The translations under genes were made by a program, and so were the position numbers. DNA of 64,000 nt, taken from Tachypleus tridentatus. Its lineage: Eukaryota > Arthropoda > Merostomata > Xiphosura > Limulidae. The notes below the pieces were generated by a model. It was given only the letters and a program-made list of their open reading frames with translations, did not search any database and was not told where the DNA came from. Where the stretch lies: NCBI RefSeq assembly GCF_004210375.1, contig NC_134825.1, positions 7,316,001 through 7,380,000 of the forward strand, read 5' to 3'. Positions 11,601 to 20,655 of this stretch are shown piece after piece; position 1 is the stretch's first letter, and each line of letters starts with the position of its first letter.

Positions 11601-12949
11601 TTTACATATGAAGGTACAAATTTTGAAATATAAAGGATTTCTCATATGTTAGGAACACAATAACCTGGTTTGTCAATGGTATGAAATTTATCATTAATTA
11701 TAATAAAATATAGGAATGTTTGTAAATTACAAGTGAAAAACCAGAAACTTAAGTAAATGCTGATCTCAACTAGAGAATGACATTCATTTAGCACAAGGAG
11801 TTAATGCTGAACATACAATTTTTAAAAATAATATAAAATAAAAAACAAATAGGCAATGTCTATGGATTCAGTATGTGAGATACAGTCAGTATATTTTTGT
11901 ATCTTCAAAAGTTCCATTAGATATAGACCTTCTTGCAGTTAAAAGGGGGACATGTAGTAAGTTTAAACAAATCAAATTCTGTTAGGTATATTTATCATAC
12001 CAGAGAAGAAAAATTATTATTTTCTGTATGGAAATTCATTAACATTCTCCATTCCACATGACTATTCCTTACAGAGTACTTAGAGTAGGAATTAATGACC
12101 TATTCAAGTAGCCTGTTGTTCTAAGAAAATTACTTTGGTCACTAACAAGATGATATAAAGTGTTAATTTTCAAAGAGAATGACAACATTATAATTACTTT
12201 CTACACAATGTTTGGTTACTTTTTTCTATTGTACTCCTACATTAGTTCTTTTTTCTTATTTTAAATAAAAAGTTAATTTTAGTTTCTAGCTTCTAAGCAA
12301 ATAATATATCTAAAACATTTGTCAAATAGGTTTTTTTCTTTAAGTAACTGCAAAGATCAATTTTAAAAAGTTCATGACATGATTTTAATAGAAGCTGTAT
12401 CAGTGCTAAGCCTTGTTTTTATATACATCTGTTTAATTGTACACATCTACAATCCAATAAACAAAACATTTAATAAATTAACTTAATTTTCACACATATA
12501 GTTGAAACAATGTTAGATATAGTAATAAATGTTTTGCAGGACAAGAGAAAATGTAAATAGCAATATAACATGTTACCTTTTATTAATTAATATGTAAACA
12601 TACAATTTTTTCCCCTCAAACATACAAGAGATATTTCTTTTTTTTTTCAATAATGCTCAACAATGACAATTTTTCAATATCTCACATTCAAAATGTATTT
12701 TAGTTAAATTTCAACTCAAAGTAAAATGTTTCCACTTTTATATAAACTAAAAAACAACAACAAAAAACTCCTGAACAGAAATGTAGCTAAACCAGTCTAC
12801 TTATCTACAATTTAGTGCTTACCCATACGGATGTAGATGTGGGCCTGAGCCACATTGGAACCATACATGAAGTCATCCACAATAGATGAAGCTCCTTTTC
12901 CAGAATTTACAGTTTCCCCCATATTTATAGGTATTTTTATATCCGTCAT
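2575..12949 (-). CDS. TMBIM4: Lifeguard 4 / TMBIM4-like membrane protein, 5' three exons (partial)
   Basis: Start of a gene for a multi-pass Golgi/ER membrane protein of the TMBIM (BAX-inhibitor-1, Lifeguard) family, whose members modulate calcium leak and apoptosis. Coding exons on the minus strand are 12949-12823, 6601-6493 and 2680-2575. All visible introns are GT-AG, the phases fit (1, then 2, then a phase-0 donor), and the joined frame is open for 114 residues. Exon 1 gives a hydrophilic N-terminus ending SSIVDDFMYGSNVAQAHIYIRM, here split by the intron before the family-typical FLRKVYGILSVQLLLT (exon 2, TM1). Exon 3 adds WMLTVAFLLSLVLLVAL (TM2) and SRQTPLNYILLTAF, the family's PLN turn into TM3. 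Family members are about 240 residues, so roughly half is missing, beyond the left edge. No downstream exon is visible in 1-2574. Assignment rests on remembered family motifs; TMBIM4 is favoured over other TMBIMs by the short N-terminus and IRM-FLRKVY. Confidence 0.88.
2975..3246 (+). repeat. Tandem repeat, about 45-bp unit, six copies
   Basis: Six units of roughly TTTATGAACACACTAACTAT followed by AGTGACAAAATACTTAAGTT. Unit length varies by a base or so around 45. Because this is close to a multiple of three, two frames stay open and give repetitive MNTLTIVIK-type peptides, which I regard as spurious. Confidence 0.85.
3598..3672. repeat. TG/TA microsatellite
   Basis: Short run of TGTGTATGTGTAT, TATATATATG and (TG)n followed by ACACACA, a compound dinucleotide tract in the intron. 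Confidence 0.7.
3708..3843. repeat. Near-perfect foldback, arms about 63 bp
   Basis: Arm 3708-3770 is followed after about 8 bases by its reverse complement (3779-3843), with only one substitution and a one-base indel. The segment next to the loop carries GTCGAACGTTG / CAACATTTCGAC, resembling the GGTCGAAACGTTG motif of the Penelope-like 3' ends. AAGTGGGTTTCTCGACATC follows and resembles the sequence beside the 18.7 kb copy. Confidence 0.85.
3955..4446 (+). repeat. Dispersed repeat of unknown class, copy A
   Basis: Aligns by eye, with many gaps, to 8165-8640. Shared landmarks in order: TTTCATACTATAA, ATATGTTTTGTRTATCTT, AAAGTGATTTTCA, a TCTCTACCCA block, GTAATATGRAACTACA. No reading frame is recognisable. 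It directly follows the foldback, so it could be internal sequence of a retroelement. Confidence 0.5.
4735..4975 (+). repeat. Three-copy tandem repeat, unit about 85-95 bp
   Basis: The block ATTATTCTTCAAYGTCAGCT with GTCTATCTAAGTGTTGGTTT and CCAGTATTTRATACC occurs three times. The middle copy is shortened by several small deletions. Confidence 0.8.
4976..6492. other. Intronic sequence without recognised genes
   Basis: Intron 2 of the TMBIM4-like gene. Apart from a (CA)n tract near 5491-5503 I see no repeat or transposon hallmark. Part of it (about 5200-6300) is less AT-rich than its surroundings and contains a 78-codon frame (5586-5822, MYKLYPLPEE...). I do not recognise that frame, and it has no splice or repeat context. 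Confidence 0.5.
6493..6601 (-). CDS. TMBIM4: TMBIM4-like coding exon 2
   Basis: Acceptor TTTCATAG|G, then FLRKVYGILSVQLLLTVMI and a Thr/Pro turn to FYISE. Donor AA|GTATGA. It encodes the first transmembrane helix and the conserved Arg-Lys-Val-Tyr start of the TMBIM fold. Confidence 0.88.
7155..7452 (+). repeat. Direct duplication, about 120 bp, spaced 177 bp
   Basis: GTGTGGTTGTGCCTAATCAG followed by TTTTTAATCTGGGAAGAAGC and AAGGATTTTCCCAC occurs at about 7160-7281 and again at about 7337-7452 with a few substitutions. Spacer is an A-rich stretch. It lies in intron 1 of the TMBIM4-like gene. Confidence 0.85.
8165..8640 (+). repeat. Dispersed repeat of unknown class, copy B
   Basis: Diverged partner of 3955-4446 in the same orientation, sharing the same ordered landmarks. 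Includes a poly-A run at about 8479-8492. Confidence 0.5.
8870..10560. other. Purine-rich strand-asymmetric intronic block
   Basis: For about 1.7 kb the plus strand is dominated by A and G (repeated AGAAAG, GGAAA, GAGAAG words) with few pyrimidine runs, unlike the flanks. The minus strand reads as Leu/Phe/Ser/Tyr-rich open stretches, which follow from the composition. No transposon ends or tandem period found. Nature unknown. Confidence 0.5.
10707..10847 (+). repeat. Tandem repeat, 47-bp unit, three copies
   Basis: Three near-identical units beginning GGGATAACARCTGCATGACA and ending TACCACTGATGAA. Confidence 0.9.
10848..12822. other. Intronic sequence, nothing recognised
   Basis: Rest of intron 1 of the TMBIM4-like gene: AT-rich, with homopolymer runs such as the T run near 12640. 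No element ends, no exon-like frame. Confidence 0.5.
12823..12949 (-). CDS. TMBIM4: TMBIM4-like coding exon 1
   Basis: ATG at 12949-12947 opens MTDIKIPINMGETVNSGKG and leads to the conserved DDFMYGS...IYIRM block. The donor is ATGG|GTAAGC at 12822. Just upstream of the ATG (minus strand) TTTCCTAG occurs at about 12961, a possible acceptor, so the 5' UTR may be split by another intron. Confidence 0.88.
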
Positions 12950-13772
12950 TTTGTCTATTGCTAGGAAACAGTAAATATCTGTTTAACAATTCAACTAAAG
13001 TTTAAATTTCTACAAACAGTTACACTTCTTTGACAAGCCACACGCATACCTACACACTAACACACACAGGTGAAAATGTGTCACTACAGTTACGCCACTA
13101 TCCTGTTTACAGACAGTCTAGTTACTCTAGTGTCAGTTCCAACGTAAACAAAACAAAATGTTAAAATTAGAATTACTACACATTTTCAAACTTATATTTA
13201 GGGTTACAACAATAACGTTCAGGCCAAATAGTAACATAACTTTCTAACAGTAGTAACACTAAAATTCACAGTTTCAAACGCGAGTCAATGGCTGAATGTC
13301 ATAAAAGATATACATGTTCAGTTTATCTTAAATTCATAGCTTATCTTGCTTTAAGGAAATTTACTTAGATTCTAAATCTTAGTTTTCTGTAACTGACATT
13401 GTCAAATGCGTAAATACATACAAAATTAAATAAATACTATATTCCATTAACAGGGAAGAAATACCCACTTAATCAAACACAAATCAAAAACTGAAAACGT
13501 CACTTGAAGATACAGAGTCACCTAGTGACTTATTTGAAATTACTTATTTTGAAATATAAATAATATAATTGAAAATGTATAACGACATTTACGGAGTTAA
13601 CGATACATAAGGTTATAAAAATGTCTTAGAGCAATATTTTGACATTAGACACTGCTATCTTCAACACAAAAAATAACTCTAAGTCATTTACTGCATATGA
13701 CTAGTTGGCGGACAATAAGAATCGAAAGATCGCAGAATTAATTTACCGTAAGATATCATATTTGACATGTCT

Positions 13773-13957
13773 CTTAGCTGTGGGGGCGTTACAATGTTAC
13801 GGTCAATCCCACTATTCGTTGGTAAAAGAGTAGCCCAAGAGTTGGCGGTGGGTGGTGATGACTAGCTGCCTTCCCTCTAGTCTTACACTGCAAAATTAGG
13901 GACGGCGAGCACAGATAGCCCTCGAGTAGCTTTTGCGAAACAAACAAAAAAACAAAG
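13773..13957 (+). repeat. tRNA-derived SINE, 5'-truncated
   Basis: Carries the family body (GCTGTGGGGGCGTTACAATG, GTTGGCGGTGGGTGGTGATG, AGGGACGGCGAGCACAGATA) and the A-rich CAAACAAAAAAACAAAG tail, but lacks the tRNA-like head. Confidence 0.92.
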
Positions 13958-15404
13958 CATTTATTAAGAAATTCTGAAATGTACAAATGTATACATTTGA
14001 AGTTTACTTTCTATTTCTCTACACTTACGAAGTGCTGGTTAACTGGCAAGAACATTAATAAGTTAACATACAAGTTTTATCGCATATCGAAAAAACTGTT
14101 AGTGGTTCTGTTATTGTTTTTAAAACCGTTTCTAGCTCTGTTTAGTAATGGATTTCACTTCATTCCAGAATTTGAAATATCCAGTGTGGATTCATCTATT
14201 AATTTACAATATTTTTATCAATTATTTTTTGTTGTGATATTAATTTTTATTACACAAAAAAAATTTCATGTATGATGACGTAAATTTAACATCATATTTA
14301 AACTGAACGGTTTTACTTATTTTTATTAAAACTCTAATCTTGTATCTATGTAAGCACACAACATATATTATTTTAGTTTGTTGAGTTACATTGTTATATA
14401 TATCGATTTGCTCTGTATGTGAACGTGTCATTGATTTTGTTGTAGCAGTAAAGTTGTAATCAATTAAAGAGTTAACAAATGTGCAAGTATCTGCCCTTGA
14501 ATTCGTTAAGATTTTGATGTCACTCAGAAGGAATTTTCTCATCACTGGTCTCTAAGTATGATAATTAATTAATACGTTCACGTCCTTGTTCAATACCACA
14601 CTTCCAACTAATTCCCATATGTTTATAATACCGTAATTACATATCTCTTATCATTGTGTGAATAATTGAAGTATTTCTTTCTTGGAATTACTGTAAGAGT
14701 GACCAAATAGCAATAAAGAAAGACATTCCTAAAATGTTGAACATTTTCTGGTGAAAATCATATATGAAATTTTTTTGTGTAATGTAAAGAAGCCAAATGC
14801 CCATTTTTGTGGGAGTCCACGCTCTCTCCTATTGGCGAACATTATAAGTTATTAAACTGACTGAATATCTGAGATTAACCTTGTGGAATGTTGTAGAAGT
14901 AAGTGTTGAGAAACTGTTTTATAAAGAACAAAAAATGTAAATGTAGAAAACTAAAAACGAGAAGATATAGATAGTCCCACCGTTTAGGTCTAAAGATGGA
15001 ATCATGAAATTTTTAGACGATCATTTTGTTTTATTTCAAGAGAGGGACAATACTGAAATTTGTTAAACTGATACAATATTGAACAATAAAAGTTCATTCT
15101 TGCTAAAACATTTCAAATTTTCAACAAATCAGCGCATTAATACTTATCAATAAATTTGAAATGTTTGTGCTTGTCAAGAGAGAGACAAGGAAGTTGTTTT
15201 ATCAAATGTAGTCGAAATGTACTAATGCGTTAGTAAAATCTGATCATTTCAAACATAACATAGGTGAAATGTACATATTTCTTATGTAGCTCTGAGTGAA
15301 AAATCTAAACCAAACTCTCAAGTGTGATGTGTAACTAGAAATACAAATGAAAAAGATAAAGTATAAATTGACACTTTAAAGATCTGTGTTTTCAAATAAG
15401 TGGC
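13958..15404. other. Intergenic, nothing firm
   Basis: AT-rich sequence upstream of the TMBIM4-like gene. Near 15106-15166 a small inverted repeat (AAACATTTCAAATT ... AATTTGAAATGTTT) could form a hairpin. Small open frames on both strands (13979-14275, 14240-14545) have biased AT-rich codons and no recognisable domain. Confidence 0.45.
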
Positions 15405-15422
15405 TTAACTCTTTCGCTGCCA

Positions 15423-15698
15423 GGTGGACTAAGGCGTTAGACTCGTAATCTGAGGGTCGTAGGTTCGAATTTCCATTGCACCAAACATGCTCGCACTTTC
15501 AGCTGTGGGGGCGTTATAATGAGACGGTCAATCCTACTATTCGTTGGTGAAAGCGTAGCTCAAGAGTTGGCGAATGGTGGTGATGACTAGCTGCCTATCT
15601 TCTTGTCTTACATTGCTAAATGAGGGACGGCTAGCGCAGATAGCCCTCGAGTAGCTTTGTGCGAAATTCCAAAACCAAACCAAACCAAACCAAACCAC
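15423..15698 (+). repeat. tRNA-derived SINE, near full length
   Basis: Head with A box and B box (GGTTCGAATTTCC), anticodon-loop equivalent CTCGTAA, the conserved body, and a (CCAAA)n tail. It lies immediately inside the terminal repeat of the piggyBac-like remnant. Confidence 0.93.
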
Positions 15699-15929
15699 TT
15701 GCAACTATAGTCGAATATTTATAGTGCCTTATTTATTCAACAGATAGCAGCACATTACGGACAAATGCAAAGTTCTAACTTGGGTGTTTTATCTTGGACT
15801 ATTTACATATTCATTAATCTGATCACGTAATTTGTATTATTTCCGGGATGCGTAAAAAGTGATGAATTTTGTCAACAAAGTTTCTAAGATGATTTCGCGA
15901 AGGCGCACATTCTTCACTGCAGATCAAGT

Positions 15930-16319
15930 TTGGAAATAGTTCAGCAAGATTCGGACTCGGGAAGTAAATGTATTAAGTATGAAAGTCTAGAAGAAGGCAG
16001 TGGTGAAGAAAGTAGACCAAGCACTGAAAGGAAATTGGAAGCAACCAAGGGAATAGACACAGGTAAAACCACGAGGGGGCGTAGTTCCACTACCAGGGGA
16101 AGATCAGCGAAATCAGTGGAAAGCGTGACCGTGGTTCGAGGAAGGACGCGAGGAAGCAGTTCAGGAATTTCTTCCAGGCACAGTCCCCATCTCCACCTGA
16201 ACCAGAATCATCGAACAATTCAGAACAGGATGTCTAATGTTAATAGGAAACTCTGGGGGAAATGGAGATGTTTGAATAGAACTGATTGCCCAACTGTGTA
16301 CGCTCCAAACACACTCTGA
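15930..16319 (+). pseudogene. N-terminal fragment of a piggyBac-like transposase
   Basis: Frame of 129 codons reading ...QQDSDSGSKC..., YESLEEGSGEESRPSTE, then a Thr/Arg/Gly/Ser-rich segment (TTRGRSAKSVESVTVVRGR). Upstream in a different frame FTADQ-like sequence precedes it (about 15908-15930). Acidic N-termini with QVLE.IQ.DSD and RGR-rich linkers are typical of piggyBac-type transposases. The reading frame then ends in unrelated sequence without the DDD catalytic domain. Not a host gene as far as I can see; superfamily assignment is by resemblance and flanking TTAA ends. Confidence 0.55.
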
Positions 16320-16460
16320 AAAAATCATGTTTATTTGTTCATTTGAGGTGAATTTATAAACATTTTATGTAATGCATCTGTATTCGGTACTAACAGGCAA
16401 AAAGAATGTGGCAATCAGAGTTAGTTAAAAATAATAATTTGGCAGCAAAAGAGTTATTAA

Positions 16461-17440
16461 ACATTTAACCAGAAGATTCTTTTTAAAACATATCACAAAC
16501 ATGATTATAGAACTTGGTTATATTGAAGAGTACGGTATAAGAAATAAAAATTAGTCACTTTGAAGTTCTTGTAAGCTTATTGTTGAATTCTTGTCTGGGT
16601 CTACTTTTAATCTTTTATCATGTTCGTTGAAGAACAGGTAACGCGGCGAAGACTAAAACAATAATTTACTAAATATTAATCTCAGGTTATAAAAAGCTAC
16701 ATAACTAGGTATAAAGAATCAACTTGTTAACTGGTATAGTTAATAAAGTTGATTACACTTACGTTTTTAGAAATGTAATTGATTTTATTTTCACTATGCA
16801 TACTTCTGGTTCCTCTGAAACTACCTACGTGGGAATTAAAACTAGAATAAAAATTATATTTAAGTAATAAATAATGATTATTTAGTTACAGAAGGAGAGA
16901 TAACACTGAATCATTTGCATCACGTGGTCGTAAGTTGTTGCATTTTAGCAAATTTTTCCACAATCGTTATTTGTACACAAACCTTAGCGGTCACTCGCAA
17001 GGCTTCTAATATTGAGGGGAAGTTCTGAATTATCGATGTGATTAAATATCCCAGGTAAAGGGTTGAAATAAGATTGATGTGATTTTTGAAACTCTGAAGT
17101 TGTAACAGATAAAACCCAAAGATTTCTTGATACTGTAGTTTACTGTAAATAGTAAACTTTATACGACCGTTGTGATACTAAAACAATCCAATGGGATTTT
17201 GAGGTCTCTTTTGAAAGCTGTCCGCATATTGTAGACCAATCAAATGTGGTAAAAAGAGTAAAACTAAGTTGGACTTCAATCATAAATAAAGTATTTAGGA
17301 CAAACATAGAAATTTATAAAAAGTGTTTTACACTTGGTTCACATTTGTACATGTTATAGTTAATATATTTTTTTGTTTTGTGACAGTCGTCTTTCCATTA
17401 TAAAAATACAAATATTCTACTTTTTATAGCACTTAATCGT
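16461..17440. other. Intergenic, nothing recognised
   Basis: AT-rich sequence with no tandem structure, element ends or convincing reading frames. Confidence 0.45.
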
Positions 17441-17652
17441 TGTTAAGTGCAATGTAACTCAATGGGCTATCTGTGCTGTCCCACTACGAGTATGGTATAA
17501 ACGATATACCGCTGTGCTACTTAGAACATACCGTCTATAAATTATTTTGTTCTTGTTGTTTCTTATTAAGCACAAAGTGAAACAATGAGCTACCTGTACT
17601 TTCCCACAACGAGTATTGTAACCACGACAATACCGTCTATAAACTATTTTAG
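17441..17652 (-). repeat. Second SINE family, two decayed tandem fragments
   Basis: Two successive fragments on the minus strand (about 17441-17540 and 17565-17652). Each contains a version of AATGRGCTAYCTGTRCT, CCCAC.ACGAGTAT and CGATATACCGCTGTG, matching in reverse the SINE type seen at 52.76 kb. The head is strongly mutated. Confidence 0.6.
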
Positions 17653-18640
17653 ATATGTCTTTAGATAAACCGCTGAATCTAGAAACTGAAGAGTATAGAG
17701 ATAAAACAAGAACTTAAAAAGTTAAGAAATAAATTTGTTTTATTTGTAATATCACAAACGTAAAATTAAGTTTATTGTTCCGAAAAATTATCTTATAGTT
17801 CTGTATTTTTTTGGGTTATTCATTCATTAGCATCAGGTTTTTGAGTAATTTCGTGTATTTAAGAGTTCTGTTCAAATACGATCTTTGTTTATTGACTTGG
17901 AACTCTTAATGTTGTAATCATTTATATACTTTAAAGATTCAATTAAAAACGAAGTTTTATACTTTTATTTGTAATTTCTTACAATGAGCAGTTTTTGTAA
18001 AGTGTATAATTTTCTCGAACCATTCATAATTTTGAAATTTTAAATTATAGTGAAGGAAGTTACTTTTAAAAGGCGTCGAATTTCAGCTTTTTGACTACTT
18101 TTGTCTAACCGAATAATAGGACTCGCTGTCACTTTCTTATGCATACCCTTGACCCAAAGGAGCGGAGCGAATTTATGCGTTTTCGGCCATAAGGACGCAA
18201 AACATGAATCTTCGAATTTCAGAACCGACAAATTAACCATTAAGCAACGTCTGGGTCTTACATTAAATAATTCACCGAAATTTTTCTACAAATCTTTTAA
18301 AGGAAACCAAGTCTAAATTAACATCATAAATTATACATGAATGGTGCGTGTGTGTGTGTTTTTTTCTAATAGCAAAGGCAATCAGGTTATCCAGTGTTTC
18401 TTCCGAGAAGAATCAAACTGTCTTATTTTAGCGTCAGAAATCTGAAGACTTATCGCTGTCTCCCTGGGAACTATATGAATTGAAAAATTCATTAAGATTG
18501 GAATAACAAGACAACATCTTGCACTCTACTAGGTTGGTATGGCACGGACGCTTCTATTAAAGTGATAGAAAAGTGATATATAAGCGGTGTATATGCAGCT
18601 TTTCAGCTATTCAGATTGTCCCAAAATCAAATTCCGGCGA
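17653..18640. other. Intergenic, unassigned open frames
   Basis: AT-rich. At 18040-18316 overlapping open stretches of about 70 codons on both strands stand out by less biased base composition (IIGLAVTFLCIPLTQRSGAN...). They probably mark an old mobile-element fragment but I cannot name it. Confidence 0.35.
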
Positions 18641-18810
18641 ATAGAATAAACCGATATTTCTTATTTTTGTTCATCATCAATTTTCTTCAACAGGTCTTAA
18701 CCTGAAGATGATCTAGAAAGGTCGAAACGTTGTTCTCTCCTTATCAATAACAGACGTTCTGACATACATTTTTATTTCAAGTGGGTTTCTTGTCATCAAG
18801 AAGGATAAGG
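18640..18810 (+). mobile_element. Penelope-like element 3'-end fragment
   Basis: CCTGAAGATGATCTAGAAAG followed by GTCGAAACGTTG (18701-18732) matches the 3' motif of the copy at 2.05 kb. It is followed by ATTTCAAGTGGGTTTCTTGTCATC, similar to the sequence after the foldback at 3.84 kb. No coding part remains. Confidence 0.55.
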
Positions 18811-20080
18811 TCTAGCACCTACCTAGTTACAACAGTAACTATAATTTTATCATAAGTTAACAAAACTGTTCACGATCTTTTACTACCAATTTATTATTAT
18901 TCTATAACAAATTTATAAAGCTTTAGAATACACTTTATGACTTAGTAACCCACTTACGCCATCTTATAAATAAAAGATAGACAAATAAAAGGAAAAAATT
19001 ATCACTAAATTAAAAAACCTCTATAAGGCTGGCTACTGAAATTTAAGGTAACAACAAACCAAAAACCACGACAGGAATAGAAGTGACAAAAACTTGATCC
19101 AGCTCATAATCACATAGCAAATTAAGCTGTCTCAACTTTATATGGAGTTATTGAATGCATGTTATTTTGTGTCTGTTTAATAGGGTGCTGATTTTTGTTA
19201 GAAGAAACTTAACGTTTAGTTTTCAGTTGATTAAGGAACGAGTGGATAAGGACAAACTTAGGCTTTAGTGTTTACTTCAACTCTTATTAAAGTTATAATA
19301 CTGGTTAGGGTAGAAAGAACAGATGAGAGAGTTCACTACGAAAAACTAAGTTTTGAGCAAAAAATACATACACTATAATAACATGAGAAAGGAAAATTTA
19401 ATTTTATATTTGGAGTTTGATTACAAAGCAAATCTAGGTGAGTTTTAAATATTTTTGTTTAACTGATAGAAGGCGCATAAAACAAACAATGATAAAAGGC
19501 TTAAGCAGATTGCTGGGCAGATTTCAAGTACGCTTAAAGTATCTGTCCAGTTATAGCTGGATTATCTTAATTTTGATAAAGTATTGTGAGTTCTCCGTAG
19601 TTTACCTCTCGTAAATCCACAATTCTTTAAGTGTCCTGGTAGATTTGTTTTTATTATGTCCTAATAATTATCACCATATGCCCTAAAATATTAGCTCTGT
19701 TTATAAGAGGTGAACAATAAACACGGTATGGGTTAGTTTTCAATAAAAGAGGAATAAATGTTATTGGACGCTGTCACCATTTGATGAAGTAAAGACATAT
19801 TGCCGTTGAAGAGTTAAGCCTCTAATGGGTCATGGTGAGCTTCACAACCATCAGTGACAATATTAGTTGTTACGTATTATAATTTATTTCGGATGAGTCT
19901 CCGATTTATTATGTTACGGACACTACATGTTATTATTTCGAGTAACCGGAAAATTGAATTTGAGTTTAGTAGTTAAGTAAATGTTTATATGCAATAATTT
20001 TTTTTATTTTCCAAGAAAATTGACGTATCAAATTTAACACTTTAACAGAAATATATTTTAATATACAAACATAACAACAA
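18811..20080. other. Intergenic, nothing recognised
   Basis: AT-rich sequence without repeat period, element ends or domain-bearing frames. Confidence 0.45.
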
Positions 20081-20084
20081 TACA

Positions 20085-20250
20085 TACAAGAGTTTTACAA
20101 ACTCTTGTGAACAATACCAGTAAAACCAAGACTTGACGTTTTAGACTAGAATACAGAGTTGTGAAAACATTACAACTAAAACCACTAGTTTTGTGACATA
20201 CTTGACGTTTTCGACTAGAATACAGGTACGTGTGAACACTATCAGTAAAA
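20085..20250 (+). repeat. Imperfect repeat of about 60-65 bp
   Basis: TTGACGTTTTMGACTAGAATACAG occurs twice (20133, 20203), with a related GTGAACAMTAYCAGTAAAA block. On the minus strand it gives an apparent 95-codon frame with repeated YSSxKRQV, which I treat as repeat-derived. GTTTTGTGACATACTT recurs again at 21.19 kb. Confidence 0.5.
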
Positions 20251-20485
20251 GTATTTTCACCAGTATATAAACTTATTGCACTAATAATCTCCTCAAAAAT
20301 ATTTTTACTGCCCTGGAAAAAGAATATTTTTTTCATAAATTTCATAAGTTAAAGAAAAATAGTGCAAAGTTGTTTGTTTGCGTGTTTATGTTCACTTGTA
20401 CTTCACACACAATTAATTATTGTGGGAATTATGAAAATTGTAATTATTGTAATTATGAACTGAAACCCATTAGCAAAGAAGGTTT

Positions 20486-20655
20486 GTTGGTTTGTTTTCA
20501 ATTTCGCGAAGCAACACGAGGGCTATCTGCATTAGCTGTTCCTAATTTAGTAGTGTAAGACTAGAAGGAAAGCAGGTAGTCATCTACCAACCACCAACTC
20601 TTGAGCTACTCATTTTACGAACAAATAATGGGATTGACCGTTCCATTATTGTGTA
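20486..20655 (-). repeat. tRNA-derived SINE, 3' part
   Basis: Reverse-oriented body of the main SINE family (ACGAGGGCTATCTGCATTAG, CACCAACTCTTGAGCTACTC, TGGGATTGACCGT), diverged. The tRNA-like head is missing. Confidence 0.85.

Larger units (their letters stand above)
15405..16460 (+). mobile_element. piggyBac-like element remnant
   Basis: Left end TTAA|CTCTTTCGCTGCCA (15405-15422) and right end TGGCAGCAAAAGAG followed by TTATTAA (16440-16460) form short inverted repeats. A TTAA lies at each outer border, the target preference of piggyBac. Ends of this kind (CYCTTTNSCTGCCA) are familiar for the superfamily. The only coding trace is an acidic/Ser-Arg-rich frame (15930-16319). The catalytic core is absent, so this is an internally deleted, non-autonomous copy. 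A SINE occupies the left end directly inside the inverted repeat. Confidence 0.7.

Noticed and set aside
13979..14275. 98-codon plus-strand frame with hydrophobic stretches
   Set aside because: Low-complexity Phe/Leu/Ile composition expected from AT-rich DNA; no recognisable family, no regulatory context.
20058..20345. 95-codon minus-strand frame with YSSRKRQV/YSSLKRQV
   Set aside because: The repeated peptide reflects a DNA-level duplication of about 65 bp; flanking composition and lack of domains argue against a gene.
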